Assembly: GCA_019510125.1 (NCBI GenBank)
Contig: JAEKKX010000006.1
Span: 186,001-250,000, forward strand
DNA from: Lysobacterales bacterium
Lineage (GTDB): Bacteria > Pseudomonadota > Gammaproteobacteria > Xanthomonadales > Xanthomonadaceae
Direction: 5' to 3'
Length of the DNA stretch: 64,000 nucleotides
Of the stretch, positions 1 to 7,546 are shown piece after piece. The position numbers and the translations under genes are program-made. Below the pieces are notes generated by a model that saw nothing but the letters and a program-made list of their open reading frames with translations, was not told the DNA's origin and ran no database searches. Positions within the stretch are counted from its first letter, which is position 1, and each line of letters opens with the position of its first letter.

Positions 1-633
1 GCCCGCACCGACGCCGAGGCCGCCGACCTGCTGACCAGCGACATCGACCCCAACGACCAGCCGCACTGCACCGGCGAGCGCACGGTCGAAGGCTTCTACA
101 AGACGAAGAACGGCCTCGACCAGGCGATCAGCCGCGGCCTGGCCTACGCGCCCTACGCCGACCTGGTGTGGTGCGAGACCGGCAAGCCGGACCTGGAGTT
201 CGCGCGCAAGTTCGCCGAGGCCATCCACGCGAAGTATCCCGGCAAGCTGCTGGCGTACAACTGCTCGCCGAGCTTCAACTGGAAGAAGAACCTCGACGAC
301 GCGACCATCGCCAAGTTCCAGAAGGAAATCGCCAGCTACGGCTACAAGTTCCAGTTCATCACCCTGGCCGGCTTCCATGCGCTGAACTACTCGATGTTCA
401 ACCTCGCGCACGGCTACGCGCGCCGGCAGATGAGCGCGTTCGTCGAGCTGCAGGAGGCCGAGTTCGCCGCCGCCGACAAGGGCTTCACCGCGGTGAAGCA
501 CCAGCGCGAAGTCGGCACCGGCTACTTCGACAGCGTGACCCAGACGATCCAGGGCGGGCAGTCCTCGACGGTGGCGCTCAAGGGCTCGACCGAAGAAGAG
601 CAGTTCCACGATCGGCCGGCCGCGGCGGCCTGA
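1..633 (+). CDS. aceA: isocitrate lyase, C-terminal part (cut by window edge)
   Basis: The window opens inside this gene and the frame is open from base 1 to the TGA at 631. Isocitrate lyase splits isocitrate into glyoxylate and succinate, the first step of the glyoxylate shunt used for growth on acetate and fatty acids; it is cytoplasmic. The visible 210 residues carry family landmarks: the block [13 protein letters not shown] followed by the strongly conserved NCSPSFNW loop, then [15 protein letters not shown] and the C-terminal [19 protein letters not shown]. The catalytic KKCGH loop would lie upstream, outside the window. Identification is secure; completeness of the 5' part cannot be judged. 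Confidence 0.97.
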   Translation, partial: ARTDAEAADLLTSDIDPNDQPHCTGERTVEGFYKTKNGLDQAISRGLAYAPYADLVWCETGKPDLEFARKFAEAIHAKYPGKLLAYNCSPSFNWKKNLDDATIAKFQKEIASYGYKFQFITLAGFHALNYSMFNLAHGYARRQMSAFVELQEAEFAAADKGFTAVKHQREVGTGYFDSVTQTIQGGQSSTVALKGSTEEEQFHDRPAAAA

Positions 634-733
634 ACGCAACGACGGGTCATCCCCCTACCATGACCTTCGTCAGGTTGGGGGATGGCGTCGGGTGTGCTGG
701 AATGCATGACCCCTCCGTTCGTCTGGATTTAGC

Positions 734-1183
734 ATGCGGATTCAGCTTTCCCTCGTTCTCCTCGCCGCGGCCACCTTCTGCGCGCCCGCGTTCGCCGAAG
801 ACGCGACCCGCCTCTCGGTGACGCCCGACCAGATCCGCACGCAGCAGGCCGAACTTCGCCACGCCATCGAAACGAAGTCCGGCAACTACGCCCAGTACAG
901 CGACGAAGAGCGCAAGGCGATCCTCGCGCGCCAGGACGACGTCCTGACCGTGCTCGGGGACAAGACGTCGATCGACGACCTCGGTCCGGAAGGCAAGGTC
1001 CGGCTCACGAACGCGCTGGAAGCGGTCGATGCCGCGGTGAACCGCGCCGAGGACAATCGGATGATCTGCGAGATCGTCAAGCGCACCGGCTCCAATCGCT
1101 CGGAACGCAAGTGCATGACCGTGGGTCAGCGCCGCCAGATGCGCGAGCGGATGGAAAGCAGGGGCATCAGCACCTCGCGCTGA
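734..1183 (+). CDS. small secreted protein of unknown function
   Basis: A 149-residue protein starting with a clear Sec signal peptide (MRIQLSLVLLAAATFCAPAFA, likely cut after AFA). The mature part is charged and helical. Near its end are two cysteines about 16 residues apart, around a TGSNRSERK stretch (ICEIVKRTGS...RKCM). This Cys-x-TGS-x-Cys tail recurs in many short exported proteins of Xanthomonadaceae, from memory of the family, and none has a well-established function. The two cysteines could form a periplasmic disulphide. It stands alone between aceA and a convergent gene and ends just before a hairpin. Function unknown. Confidence 0.8.
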   Translation: MRIQLSLVLLAAATFCAPAFAEDATRLSVTPDQIRTQQAELRHAIETKSGNYAQYSDEERKAILARQDDVLTVLGDKTSIDDLGPEGKVRLTNALEAVDAAVNRAEDNRMICEIVKRTGSNRSERKCMTVGQRRQMRERMESRGISTSR

Positions 1184-1203
1184 GTCGACGCGCATCGGGC
1201 GAG

Positions 1204-1235
1204 CGGCCGGCCTTGCGCCGGCCGTTTCGCTTTCT
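1204..1235 (+). terminator. hairpin terminator after the secreted-protein gene
   Basis: A perfect 8-bp stem, CGGCCGGC (1204-1211) and GCCGGCCG (1217-1224), with a 5-base loop and a T-rich tail (tttcgctttct). It lies 20 bases after the stop and before the convergent gene at 1281, so it probably ends the forward transcript. Confidence 0.6.
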
Positions 1236-1280
1236 GCGGGCAGCGCCCGTGAGCCGTCCCGGCCCGCGCGCCCGCGGACC

Positions 1281-1694
1281 TCACGCCACGTCCGTCTCCG
1301 GCTTGCGCGGCAGGCCGTCGCCGGGGTCCACCGCGGCCCAGTCGACGTGGGTGTCCCAGAACACGTGCGCCATCGGCGCCTGGTCCGGCTCGCCTTCGAG
1401 GTTCGCCAGGGCGATGTGCAGTTCGCCCGGCCAGCGCGCCGAGCGGAAGAACAGCGAGCTGCCGCAGCGCGCGCAGAAGCCGCGTTCGGCGCCCGGCGAC
1501 GACGGGTACCAGCGCAGCGACCCGGCGTCGTCGTCGATCCGCGCGCTGTCTTCCGCCATCCCGAACCAGGTGACGAAGGCCGCGCCGTGCGCGCGCCGGC
1601 ACATCGAACAGTGGCAGTGCGCGACCCACAGGCTGGGCCAGGTCGCGGTGAAGCGGACATCGCCGCAGAGGCAGCCGCCGTGCGCCGGGGTCAT
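1281..1694 (-). CDS. GFA-family zinc-binding protein
   Basis: About 137 residues of the GFA (glutathione-dependent formaldehyde-activating enzyme-like) fold. The cysteine signatures GGCLCGDVRF near the N-terminus and HCHCSMCRRAHG about 25 residues later are zinc ligands typical of the family, and FCARCGSSLFF follows. Most family members, this one included, have no proven substrate; formaldehyde activation is only one characterised case. I chose the ATG at 1694 because GAGG sits 5 bases upstream; a GTG at 1721 would add nine residues that are not conserved in the family. It is a single gene on the minus strand, separated from the VioB-like operon. Confidence 0.85.
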   Translation of the reverse strand: MTPAHGGCLCGDVRFTATWPSLWVAHCHCSMCRRAHGAAFVTWFGMAEDSARIDDDAGSLRWYPSSPGAERGFCARCGSSLFFRSARWPGELHIALANLEGEPDQAPMAHVFWDTHVDWAAVDPGDGLPRKPETDVA

Positions 1695-1827
1695 GTGCGC
1701 CTCGCCGATGGGAACCGCCACCGAGCATACGCCGCTCGCGCGCCTGCGGCGGACATCGTCGAGCGGCCCTGCCCGATGGCTTCGCCCGGGACCGGCGTGC
1801 GCCGGCCCGGGCGTGCCGCAGGCCGCG

Positions 1828-3681
1828 TTACGGAACGACCCGCATCGACCGGCTCAGTGCTTCGATGTCGACCGTCGTCGGCGCGCCGTCGGCGCGCTGT
1901 GCCGCCAGCGATGCGGTCTGGAAGCCGAGGAAGTTGTAGAGCAGGGTCCGCTGGCCGCGGGTGAGGTCGCGGGTCACCGGCATGTAGCGGAAACGCTCGA
2001 AGTTGGCCGGATCGGTGAGTGTGCGGATCATCCCGCCGTAGCTCCGCACCTGTCGTTCGTCGTTCAGGCGCAGCCAGTTGTCCATGCACGGCGCCATCGA
2101 CGCCCAGTTGGCCAGCACGCGGTTGTAGACGTTGTCCCAGGTCGGCGGCAGCGCGGCGATGTCGTCGTCCGCGGGCAACACCCGCAGGTAGGTGTAGGTG
2201 TAGTTCAGCGGCGTGAAATCGTTGCCGATGGGCAGGGTCGGGTTGTCGCCGGTCTGGAACACCCAGCCGACGATCTGGCCGGTCGTGCCCAGCACCCGGA
2301 AGCTCGCGCGGCCGTCGGCCCCGGTCACCTGCTGCATGCTGGTGGCCTGGCTGGCGTTCATGTCCGACATCCAGACCTTCACCCCCGCGCCGACGGGTTT
2401 GCCGCGCTCGTAGACCTGGACGGCCACGTTCGCGGTCTCGCCCTGGTCGATGTACAGGTTGGGCTGCAGCGGCACCGCCCGCACCGGCGATTCCACCAGG
2501 TAGGCGGTGCCGTCGGCGGCGACGATGCTCAGGTCCATCCCGGCGAGCTGTTCGACCCTGCCGCTGTCCAGCGGGATGTCGATGATCCCCGAGGTCGCCT
2601 CGAACGCGGCGCGGTCGTATTGGCCGAGCGGGATGTCCGCGATCCGCGCGATCGCGACCGCCGGCGGCGGATCCGCGGCGGTCAGGGTCAGCGTTCCGAG
2701 GTCGACCTTGTCGGTGGCGCGGTCCATGCACGGGATGGTGTTGGAGAAATCGAGCGCGAGGCCCTTGCCGGTGGCGCGGGCGAACGCCGTGGCCACGACC
2801 GGGCCGCCCTTCTGCGGCGACGGGTAGCCGGGGACCGTCGCCATGGTGGCGATCAGCGCGCGGTCGGAGGGTTCGGTCAGCATGTCGTTGCGCCGCCACA
2901 GCCCGACCGTGCCCACCAGCAGGCTGCGCGCCGGGTTGGGCTGGAAACCGCCGGCATTGAGCGCCGCCTGGTGCGCGGTCGCGGCGGCGGCGGTGGCCGG
3001 CGATTTGTTCGACAGCGCCGGATCGTTGTAATACACCGTGCGGTAGGTGACGAAGCGCACCATCACGCCCAGCACGTCATCGTCCGCCATGTACGCCTGC
3101 AGCCGCTGCAGCGCCCGCGAATCGTGGGCGTCGATCTGCAGCCCGTCGGCCTTGGCGAAACAGGTCTGCCACATCACCGAGGCCACGCCGGCGATCATGT
3201 TGTTGCTGGGATTGGCGTTGAAGTTGATGAAGCGGTCGCTGATCCGTTCGATGCGCCGGCCATGGATCCGGCAGCCGCCCTGGATGCCGAAGCTCATGTC
3301 GTCGAAGAACAACTGCGACGAGAAGGCGCCGTAGGGTTCGCAGTCGACCAGCATGCCGCTGAAGCCGACCGGGGCGGTGGCGAAGCTGTCGGTGGTGTCG
3401 AGCCCGTCGCCCAGGTCGACGCCGGTGATGTAGGTGTCGTAGAACGGACAGCGATAGCTGCCGTCGGGATTCCAGTTGCCCTTGGACAGCACTTCGTCGA
3501 TCGCCGCCTGGCGGAAGCCGGCCACCTGCGGGCCCAGCACCGGGCTGCGGTCGAGGGTCGAGTCGCAGTCGTCCTCGTCGTAGGCGGCGGGGGCCTTGTC
3601 GACGGGATAGTTGTTGGTGGTGACCGGGTCCCAGGCGACGGCGCCGCGGAAGTAGATGCGAGGGAATTCGAGGATGCTCAT
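1828..3681 (-). CDS. VioB N-terminal-half-like protein
   Basis: A 617-residue protein resembling the first two thirds of VioB, the violacein-pathway enzyme (about 1000 residues) that couples two indole-3-pyruvate imines. It starts MSILEFPRIYFRG, almost the VioB start (MSILDFPRIHFRG). Further matches recalled from VioB are LQAYMADDDVLGVMV, GTVGLWRRNDM and a SGIIDIPL block. It has no ferritin-like part; that is encoded by the gene upstream, whose TGA overlaps this ATG (ATGA). A strong ribosome site (AGGGAGGT) lies inside the upstream gene, favouring translational coupling. No VioA-type oxidase or other violacein gene is nearby, so the substrate is unknown. The lower two thirds are hydrophilic with no signal peptide. 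Confidence 0.8.
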   Translation of the reverse strand: MSILEFPRIYFRGAVAWDPVTTNNYPVDKAPAAYDEDDCDSTLDRSPVLGPQVAGFRQAAIDEVLSKGNWNPDGSYRCPFYDTYITGVDLGDGLDTTDSFATAPVGFSGMLVDCEPYGAFSSQLFFDDMSFGIQGGCRIHGRRIERISDRFINFNANPSNNMIAGVASVMWQTCFAKADGLQIDAHDSRALQRLQAYMADDDVLGVMVRFVTYRTVYYNDPALSNKSPATAAAATAHQAALNAGGFQPNPARSLLVGTVGLWRRNDMLTEPSDRALIATMATVPGYPSPQKGGPVVATAFARATGKGLALDFSNTIPCMDRATDKVDLGTLTLTAADPPPAVAIARIADIPLGQYDRAAFEATSGIIDIPLDSGRVEQLAGMDLSIVAADGTAYLVESPVRAVPLQPNLYIDQGETANVAVQVYERGKPVGAGVKVWMSDMNASQATSMQQVTGADGRASFRVLGTTGQIVGWVFQTGDNPTLPIGNDFTPLNYTYTYLRVLPADDDIAALPPTWDNVYNRVLANWASMAPCMDNWLRLNDERQVRSYGGMIRTLTDPANFERFRYMPVTRDLTRGQRTLLYNFLGFQTASLAAQRADGAPTTVDIEALSRSMRVVP

Positions 3682-4751
3682 GCCGCACCTCCCTGGGCGT
3701 TGCGGTCGATGGTCTGGTCCGGGGCCTGGCCGGCGGCCTTGCCCGGGCGATAGAGGAACGCCGGTCCCGCGACCGACACGCCGTCGGCCAGCGGCGTGTT
3801 CAGGGCGTGGATCGCGGCCATCCGCAGGTCGAACATGGCGCGCACCGCCTGGCCCATGCCGCCGGTGGCGCCGCGGAACGTGGCGGTCAGCGCATCGACC
3901 AGCGCGGTGTAGGCCGCGTCGCACGCCGCCTGCGCCTCGCGCGCGGCCGGCGGGTCGTTCGAGAAGTCGTGCAGTTCAGGATCGGGGATGGCCGGATAGA
4001 CCCGGCTCCAGTCGATGCCCAGCGGCCCGCCCCAGGCATAGCCGACCGGATTGGGATCCTTCACCAGCACCTGGTTGCGCTGCATTTCCCAGAACCGGTA
4101 GTAGTGCGCCAGTTCGTTCTGGAACGTCAGCGGACTGCCCTGGCCGTCGGGCGTGACCGGCGTGCCTTCGCCTTCCGACACGATCTGGTCGATCGCCTTG
4201 TGCGCATCGGCGTAGTCGTTGACCGCGAAGAGCTGTCCCGGGAAGAACTGGCTGTCGTCGATCTGGTGGTTGTCGCGTATCCAGGCATCCGCCGGCAGCT
4301 CGGCGAGCGCCTGGTCGAGCAGGTGGTAGAACTGGCCGATGGTGACCGGGGCGTCGACGCCGCGGGCGGCCATCAGTTCGGGCGGATCGATCGGACTGAC
4401 GGGTTCCTCGATCGCCATGCCCTGGGTCATGGCGGCGGGAGAAAACGGCAGCAGGTGGACGATCAGGCCGCCGCCGATGTCGCCCGGGAGCGGCCCGGGA
4501 TACGCGGGCGGATTGATCCGCACCGTCCCGCCGATCGCGTTCATGATGTTGCAGGCGAGACACATGTGGATCATTTCCTGGCCGACGATCCCGCTCAGCC
4601 GCGACATCGCGGCGGGATTGGCCTCCGGCAGGATCGACATCTTCGCGTAGAGATACGGCGGCAATGTCGAGAACTCGAGATCGATGGCCGTCTGGACGGC
4701 GGCGCGGACGTCCTCGATGCCCTGTGGCGCGTGCCATAGCACTCTGATCAT
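3678..4751 (-). CDS. VioB C-terminal-half-like ferritin-fold protein
   Basis: A 357-residue ferritin-like protein, first gene of a two-gene operon. The four-helix iron-binding pattern is visible: E26 in TAIDLEFSTLPPYLY, E59/H62 in VGQEMIHM and E213/H216 in NELAHYYRFWE. The third helix has TIGQFYHLLD, where related proteins usually have a glutamate, so one ligand may differ. In VioB this domain is fused behind the segment encoded here by the next gene; together they total 974 residues, close to one VioB. The start at 4751 is backed by a purine-rich ribosome site (GGAAGGGGGAAG). It probably works as a complex with its neighbour, perhaps oxidising an amino-acid-derived substrate; this is inference. 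Confidence 0.82.
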   Translation of the reverse strand: MIRVLWHAPQGIEDVRAAVQTAIDLEFSTLPPYLYAKMSILPEANPAAMSRLSGIVGQEMIHMCLACNIMNAIGGTVRINPPAYPGPLPGDIGGGLIVHLLPFSPAAMTQGMAIEEPVSPIDPPELMAARGVDAPVTIGQFYHLLDQALAELPADAWIRDNHQIDDSQFFPGQLFAVNDYADAHKAIDQIVSEGEGTPVTPDGQGSPLTFQNELAHYYRFWEMQRNQVLVKDPNPVGYAWGGPLGIDWSRVYPAIPDPELHDFSNDPPAAREAQAACDAAYTALVDALTATFRGATGGMGQAVRAMFDLRMAAIHALNTPLADGVSVAGPAFLYRPGKAAGQAPDQTIDRNAQGGAA

Positions 4752-5400
4752 GACTTCCCCCTTCCTTGATCGGTCTGGAATATCGACGCACGCCGTCGCG
4801 ATCGCATCGTTCGATCGTTCGGATCATGTGCGGATCGGCATGCGTCGGTCGGTGACGTACCCCTGTCGATGTGATGCGTTCCATCGGCCGTGCGGGTATC
4901 GCGAAGCGAACGCGCGACGGCGGATCGTGCTGCGATGCGGCAACGCCCCGGGCGACGACGCGAACGAGCGGGCGAGCCGCATCATCGGTCGCGTGTGCGT
5001 CGTGTCGGACCGTCGTGGAGAGGCGGTGCCGCAGCGTGCCTGCCCGGGGCGTCCGGCGCGGGCCCACCATACTCCCGGCCGTGGGCGTGCGCAATTGCAG
5101 GGCGCGCAGCCTGCACCCGCGATCAACGACGACGATCGGACAGGCGAAAGTCGCGTCCGGCACGCATCGGCGCGGTCGATGCCGCGCGTCGGAATCCGCT
5201 GGCGTTGCGGTGGTTTTGCTGGGATACGCTGTCGCGGCGACCGCGGTGTCGCGTCGTTGAGGGTTCGCGATCGCTGTGGGATCTTCCGGCGCGGCGCGGA
5301 CAAGGTCTGCATCGACGCAGGCAGCTTCGATGCAAGCAACTTCGACGCAAGCAGCATCGACGGGCGCAGCCCGGATGAGACAAGCATGGAGGAGACCCGC
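4752..5400. other. 649-bp intergenic region between divergent VioB-like and peptidase genes
   Basis: No convincing gene in any frame. It must hold the promoters of both divergent units, but I see no clear -35/-10 pair. Base use is less regular than in the flanking genes. The last 90 bases hold an in-frame 15-bp repeat that runs into the peptidase gene. Confidence 0.5.
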
Positions 5401-5442
5401 ATGGACGAGACCGGTATGCAAGAGGCACCCATGGACAAGAAG
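5308..5442 (+). repeat. degenerate 15-bp repeat, nine units, pentapeptide-like if translated
   Basis: In the peptidase frame the DNA reads in five-residue steps: CIDAG, SFDAS, NFDAS, SIDGR, SPDET, SMEET, RMDET, GMQEA, PMDKK. Units share a hydrophobic second residue and Asp/Glu at the third, with DNA cores such as gcaagcaacttcgac. The last three units overlap the start of the peptidase gene; the first six are upstream of the preferred start, so may not be translated. Confidence 0.6.
5388..5395 (+). promoter_or_regulatory. ribosome binding site fixing the S8 peptidase start
   Basis: GGAGGAGA ends 5 bases before the ATG at 5401, a near-perfect anti-SD match. It makes 5401 preferable to the later in-frame ATGs at 5416 and 5431 and to any start further upstream, although the frame stays open far upstream. 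Confidence 0.75.
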
Positions 5443-6984
5443 GACAAGGTCAGACAGCGCCTCGAACGGCTCCAGGTGCTCGACGGCGTCATGCCGACGC
5501 GCGTGGCCGACACGCGCGAAGCGCGCCGCGCGTGGAGGGCGGTCGCCGGCGACATCGACACCGACGAGGTGCAGACCGCGGACATGCGGTCGCGGGACCT
5601 GCTGGGGGCGAGCCTGCCGGAAGGCGCCGTGCAGGCGTCGGCCATCGAATCCCTCGCGGATTCGGACGACAGGCGCGAACAACTCGCCGCATTCGCGCGC
5701 GCAGGCATCGGGCTTTTCCATGCGAGCGGTCGTTATCTCGAGGCATCGACCGAGGATCGCCGGGCGCAGGGCGGCAACGATGCGGTGACCCGGGTATTGG
5801 CCGACGGTCCTCGCCTCCTGCTGGAGACGCAGCGCCTGGTCGTGCGCTTCGACGACCGCGCGGACAGCGGCGAGATCGCGGCGATCCTGCGTCGATACGG
5901 CCTGTATCCGATGGATTCCGGCGCGCTGCCTCCCGGCCTCGTGCGGGCGGCATGCACGTCGGGCAACGCGACCGAGATTGCGTTCGCGTTGATGCAGGAC
6001 GCCGCGGTCGTGTTCGCGGAGCCCGATTTTCTCGAACATATCGGCCAGCGCTACGTTCCGACCGATCCCGGTTATCCGCAGCAATGGCATCACGCCCGCA
6101 TGGGTATGGAGCGGGCCTGGGACATCAGCACGGGGGCGGGCGTCCGCGTCGCGGTCATCGACAACGGGTTCGACGCCACCCATCCGGACCTGGCGTTCGG
6201 ACCGCTGTCGAGCTGGTTCCGGCCGACGTCCGACCTGATCGATGCGGATTTCATCCCGGGTATCGACCGCATGCCCGGCGGCTGGCACGGGACGGCCTGC
6301 GCCGGCATGGTCGCGGCCCGCGAGAACAACGGCATCGGCGGCTGCGGGGTCGCGTTCGGCAGCGAGCTGATGGCGGTCGCGTGCGCGCCCGACCAGGTGG
6401 GGACGCAGTCCACGCTGGCGAGGGCGCTGGGCTATGCCGTGCGCCCGGCGCTGGAGGGTGTCGAAACGCGCGGCGCCGATGTCGTCTGCTGCTCGCTCGG
6501 AGCGGACGGCGCGGCCTGGACGATGACCGAGGGACTGCTCGAAGCCATCGAGTTCGCCGCCGCGGGCGGCCGCGAGGGTCGCGGCACGCCGGTGTTCTGG
6601 GCCACGACCAACGGCAACCATCCGATCAGCGCCGACGAGGTGTGCTCCTGCCCGCAGGTGATCGCCGTGGGTCGATCGACCCGGAACGACAGCGACAACG
6701 GCTCGGGTTTCGGCGATGAACTCGAATGCCTCGCGCCCGGCGTCGACGTGTGGCTGCCCATCCAGGGCGGGCGTCACGCGACCGTCACGGGCACCAGCTT
6801 CGCCGCGCCCGCGGCCGCGGGCGTCGCCGCCCTGGTGCTGTCGGCGATGCCGGAGTTGACCGCCGCCGAGGTGCGCGCCCGGCTGCGATCGAGCTGTGAC
6901 AAGATTGGTCCCCTGCCGTATGTGCAGGGACGCAATGCGCGTTACGGATTCGGTCGCCTGAACGCGCTCAACGCCCTTCGGTGA
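5401..6984 (+). CDS. S8 (subtilisin-like) serine peptidase with N-terminal prodomain-like region
   Basis: A 527-residue peptidase. The catalytic triad is complete: D254 (VAVIDNGFDATHPDL), H296 (GGWHGTACAGM) and S466 (TGTSFAAPAAAG), with oxyanion N404 (WATTNGNH). About 225 residues precede the catalytic domain; their end (AAVVFAEPDFLEHIGQR, followed by TDPGYPQQWHH) looks like a subtilase propeptide joined to the mature enzyme. There is no signal peptide, so the enzyme may act in the cytoplasm or leave by a non-Sec route. The N-terminus is acidic and Met-rich. The next gene encodes a free version of the same prodomain-like region. Divergent VioB-like genes suggest, but do not prove, a joint role such as maturing a protein of that pair. 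Confidence 0.9.
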   Translation: MDETGMQEAPMDKKDKVRQRLERLQVLDGVMPTRVADTREARRAWRAVAGDIDTDEVQTADMRSRDLLGASLPEGAVQASAIESLADSDDRREQLAAFARAGIGLFHASGRYLEASTEDRRAQGGNDAVTRVLADGPRLLLETQRLVVRFDDRADSGEIAAILRRYGLYPMDSGALPPGLVRAACTSGNATEIAFALMQDAAVVFAEPDFLEHIGQRYVPTDPGYPQQWHHARMGMERAWDISTGAGVRVAVIDNGFDATHPDLAFGPLSSWFRPTSDLIDADFIPGIDRMPGGWHGTACAGMVAARENNGIGGCGVAFGSELMAVACAPDQVGTQSTLARALGYAVRPALEGVETRGADVVCCSLGADGAAWTMTEGLLEAIEFAAAGGREGRGTPVFWATTNGNHPISADEVCSCPQVIAVGRSTRNDSDNGSGFGDELECLAPGVDVWLPIQGGRHATVTGTSFAAPAAAGVAALVLSAMPELTAAEVRARLRSSCDKIGPLPYVQGRNARYGFGRLNALNALR

Positions 6985-7031
6985 GGGCCTTCCGCGACCG
7001 TCCCGCACTCCGACATCCAGCGAGGCTGCCG

Positions 7032-7535
7032 ATGGACGACGAATTCAGTCACGTGCGCGACAGGGTGCTGGCCCGGCTGGGCAAGCTCCGGCCGCTCGAA
7101 GGCATCGCCGCGACCCGCGATCCGCAGCCGGCCGACGAGGCGGCGGTGCCGGCCATCCACGAAGCGGTGCCGGTGGACGAGGTCGTCGCCTTCCTCGACG
7201 CGGGCTGGCGCTTCCTCTCCGGCGATGCGTCCCGCGACGAGCACGGCAAACGCCTGTTCCTCGACGCCGACGGCCATCTCAAGATCGATGCGGGCGCGCT
7301 CAACCTGCGTTTCAGGCCCGATGCCGATCCCGCCTCGATCGAGACCTATCTCGCCGAGCATGCGCTGCGGGTCAGGCGCAAGCTGGGGTTTGCGCCGAAC
7401 CTCTTCCTCGTCTCGACCGAGACCGGGGAAGGCATGCCGGACTCGGTCGAGCTGGCCCAGAAGCTCACCAGCGAGGACGAGGCGCTGGTGATCTATGCCG
7501 AACCGGTGCTGATCGAGGGCATCGGTTCGCGCTGA
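7032..7535 (+). CDS. free-standing subtilase prodomain-like protein
   Basis: A 167-residue protein with no catalytic domain that aligns along its length with the N-terminal region of the peptidase just upstream. Its start VRDRVLARLGKLRPLEGI matches VRQRLERLQVLDGV, and its end ALVIYAEPVLIEGIGSR matches AAVVFAEPDFLEHIGQR almost position for position; the middle shares LNLRF/LVVRF and the following strand-helix pattern. Subtilase propeptides act as folding chaperones and tight inhibitors of their enzyme, so a separate copy could restrain or help fold the peptidase in trans. The gene lies 47 bases downstream on the same strand, with GAGG 6 bases before the ATG, consistent with an operon. Probably a partial tandem duplication. 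The function is inferred. Confidence 0.7.
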   Translation: MDDEFSHVRDRVLARLGKLRPLEGIAATRDPQPADEAAVPAIHEAVPVDEVVAFLDAGWRFLSGDASRDEHGKRLFLDADGHLKIDAGALNLRFRPDADPASIETYLAEHALRVRRKLGFAPNLFLVSTETGEGMPDSVELAQKLTSEDEALVIYAEPVLIEGIGSR

Positions 7536-7546
7536 CGCACGGCGCG

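Noticed and set aside
1111-3753. An 880-codon plus-strand frame
   Set aside because: Antisense to the VioB-like gene, with Arg/His-rich low-complexity sequence and no recognisable domain.
1828-7535. A violacein or bisindole biosynthetic cluster
   Set aside because: Only VioB-like genes are present; no VioA, VioE or flavin hydroxylase genes appear on either strand.
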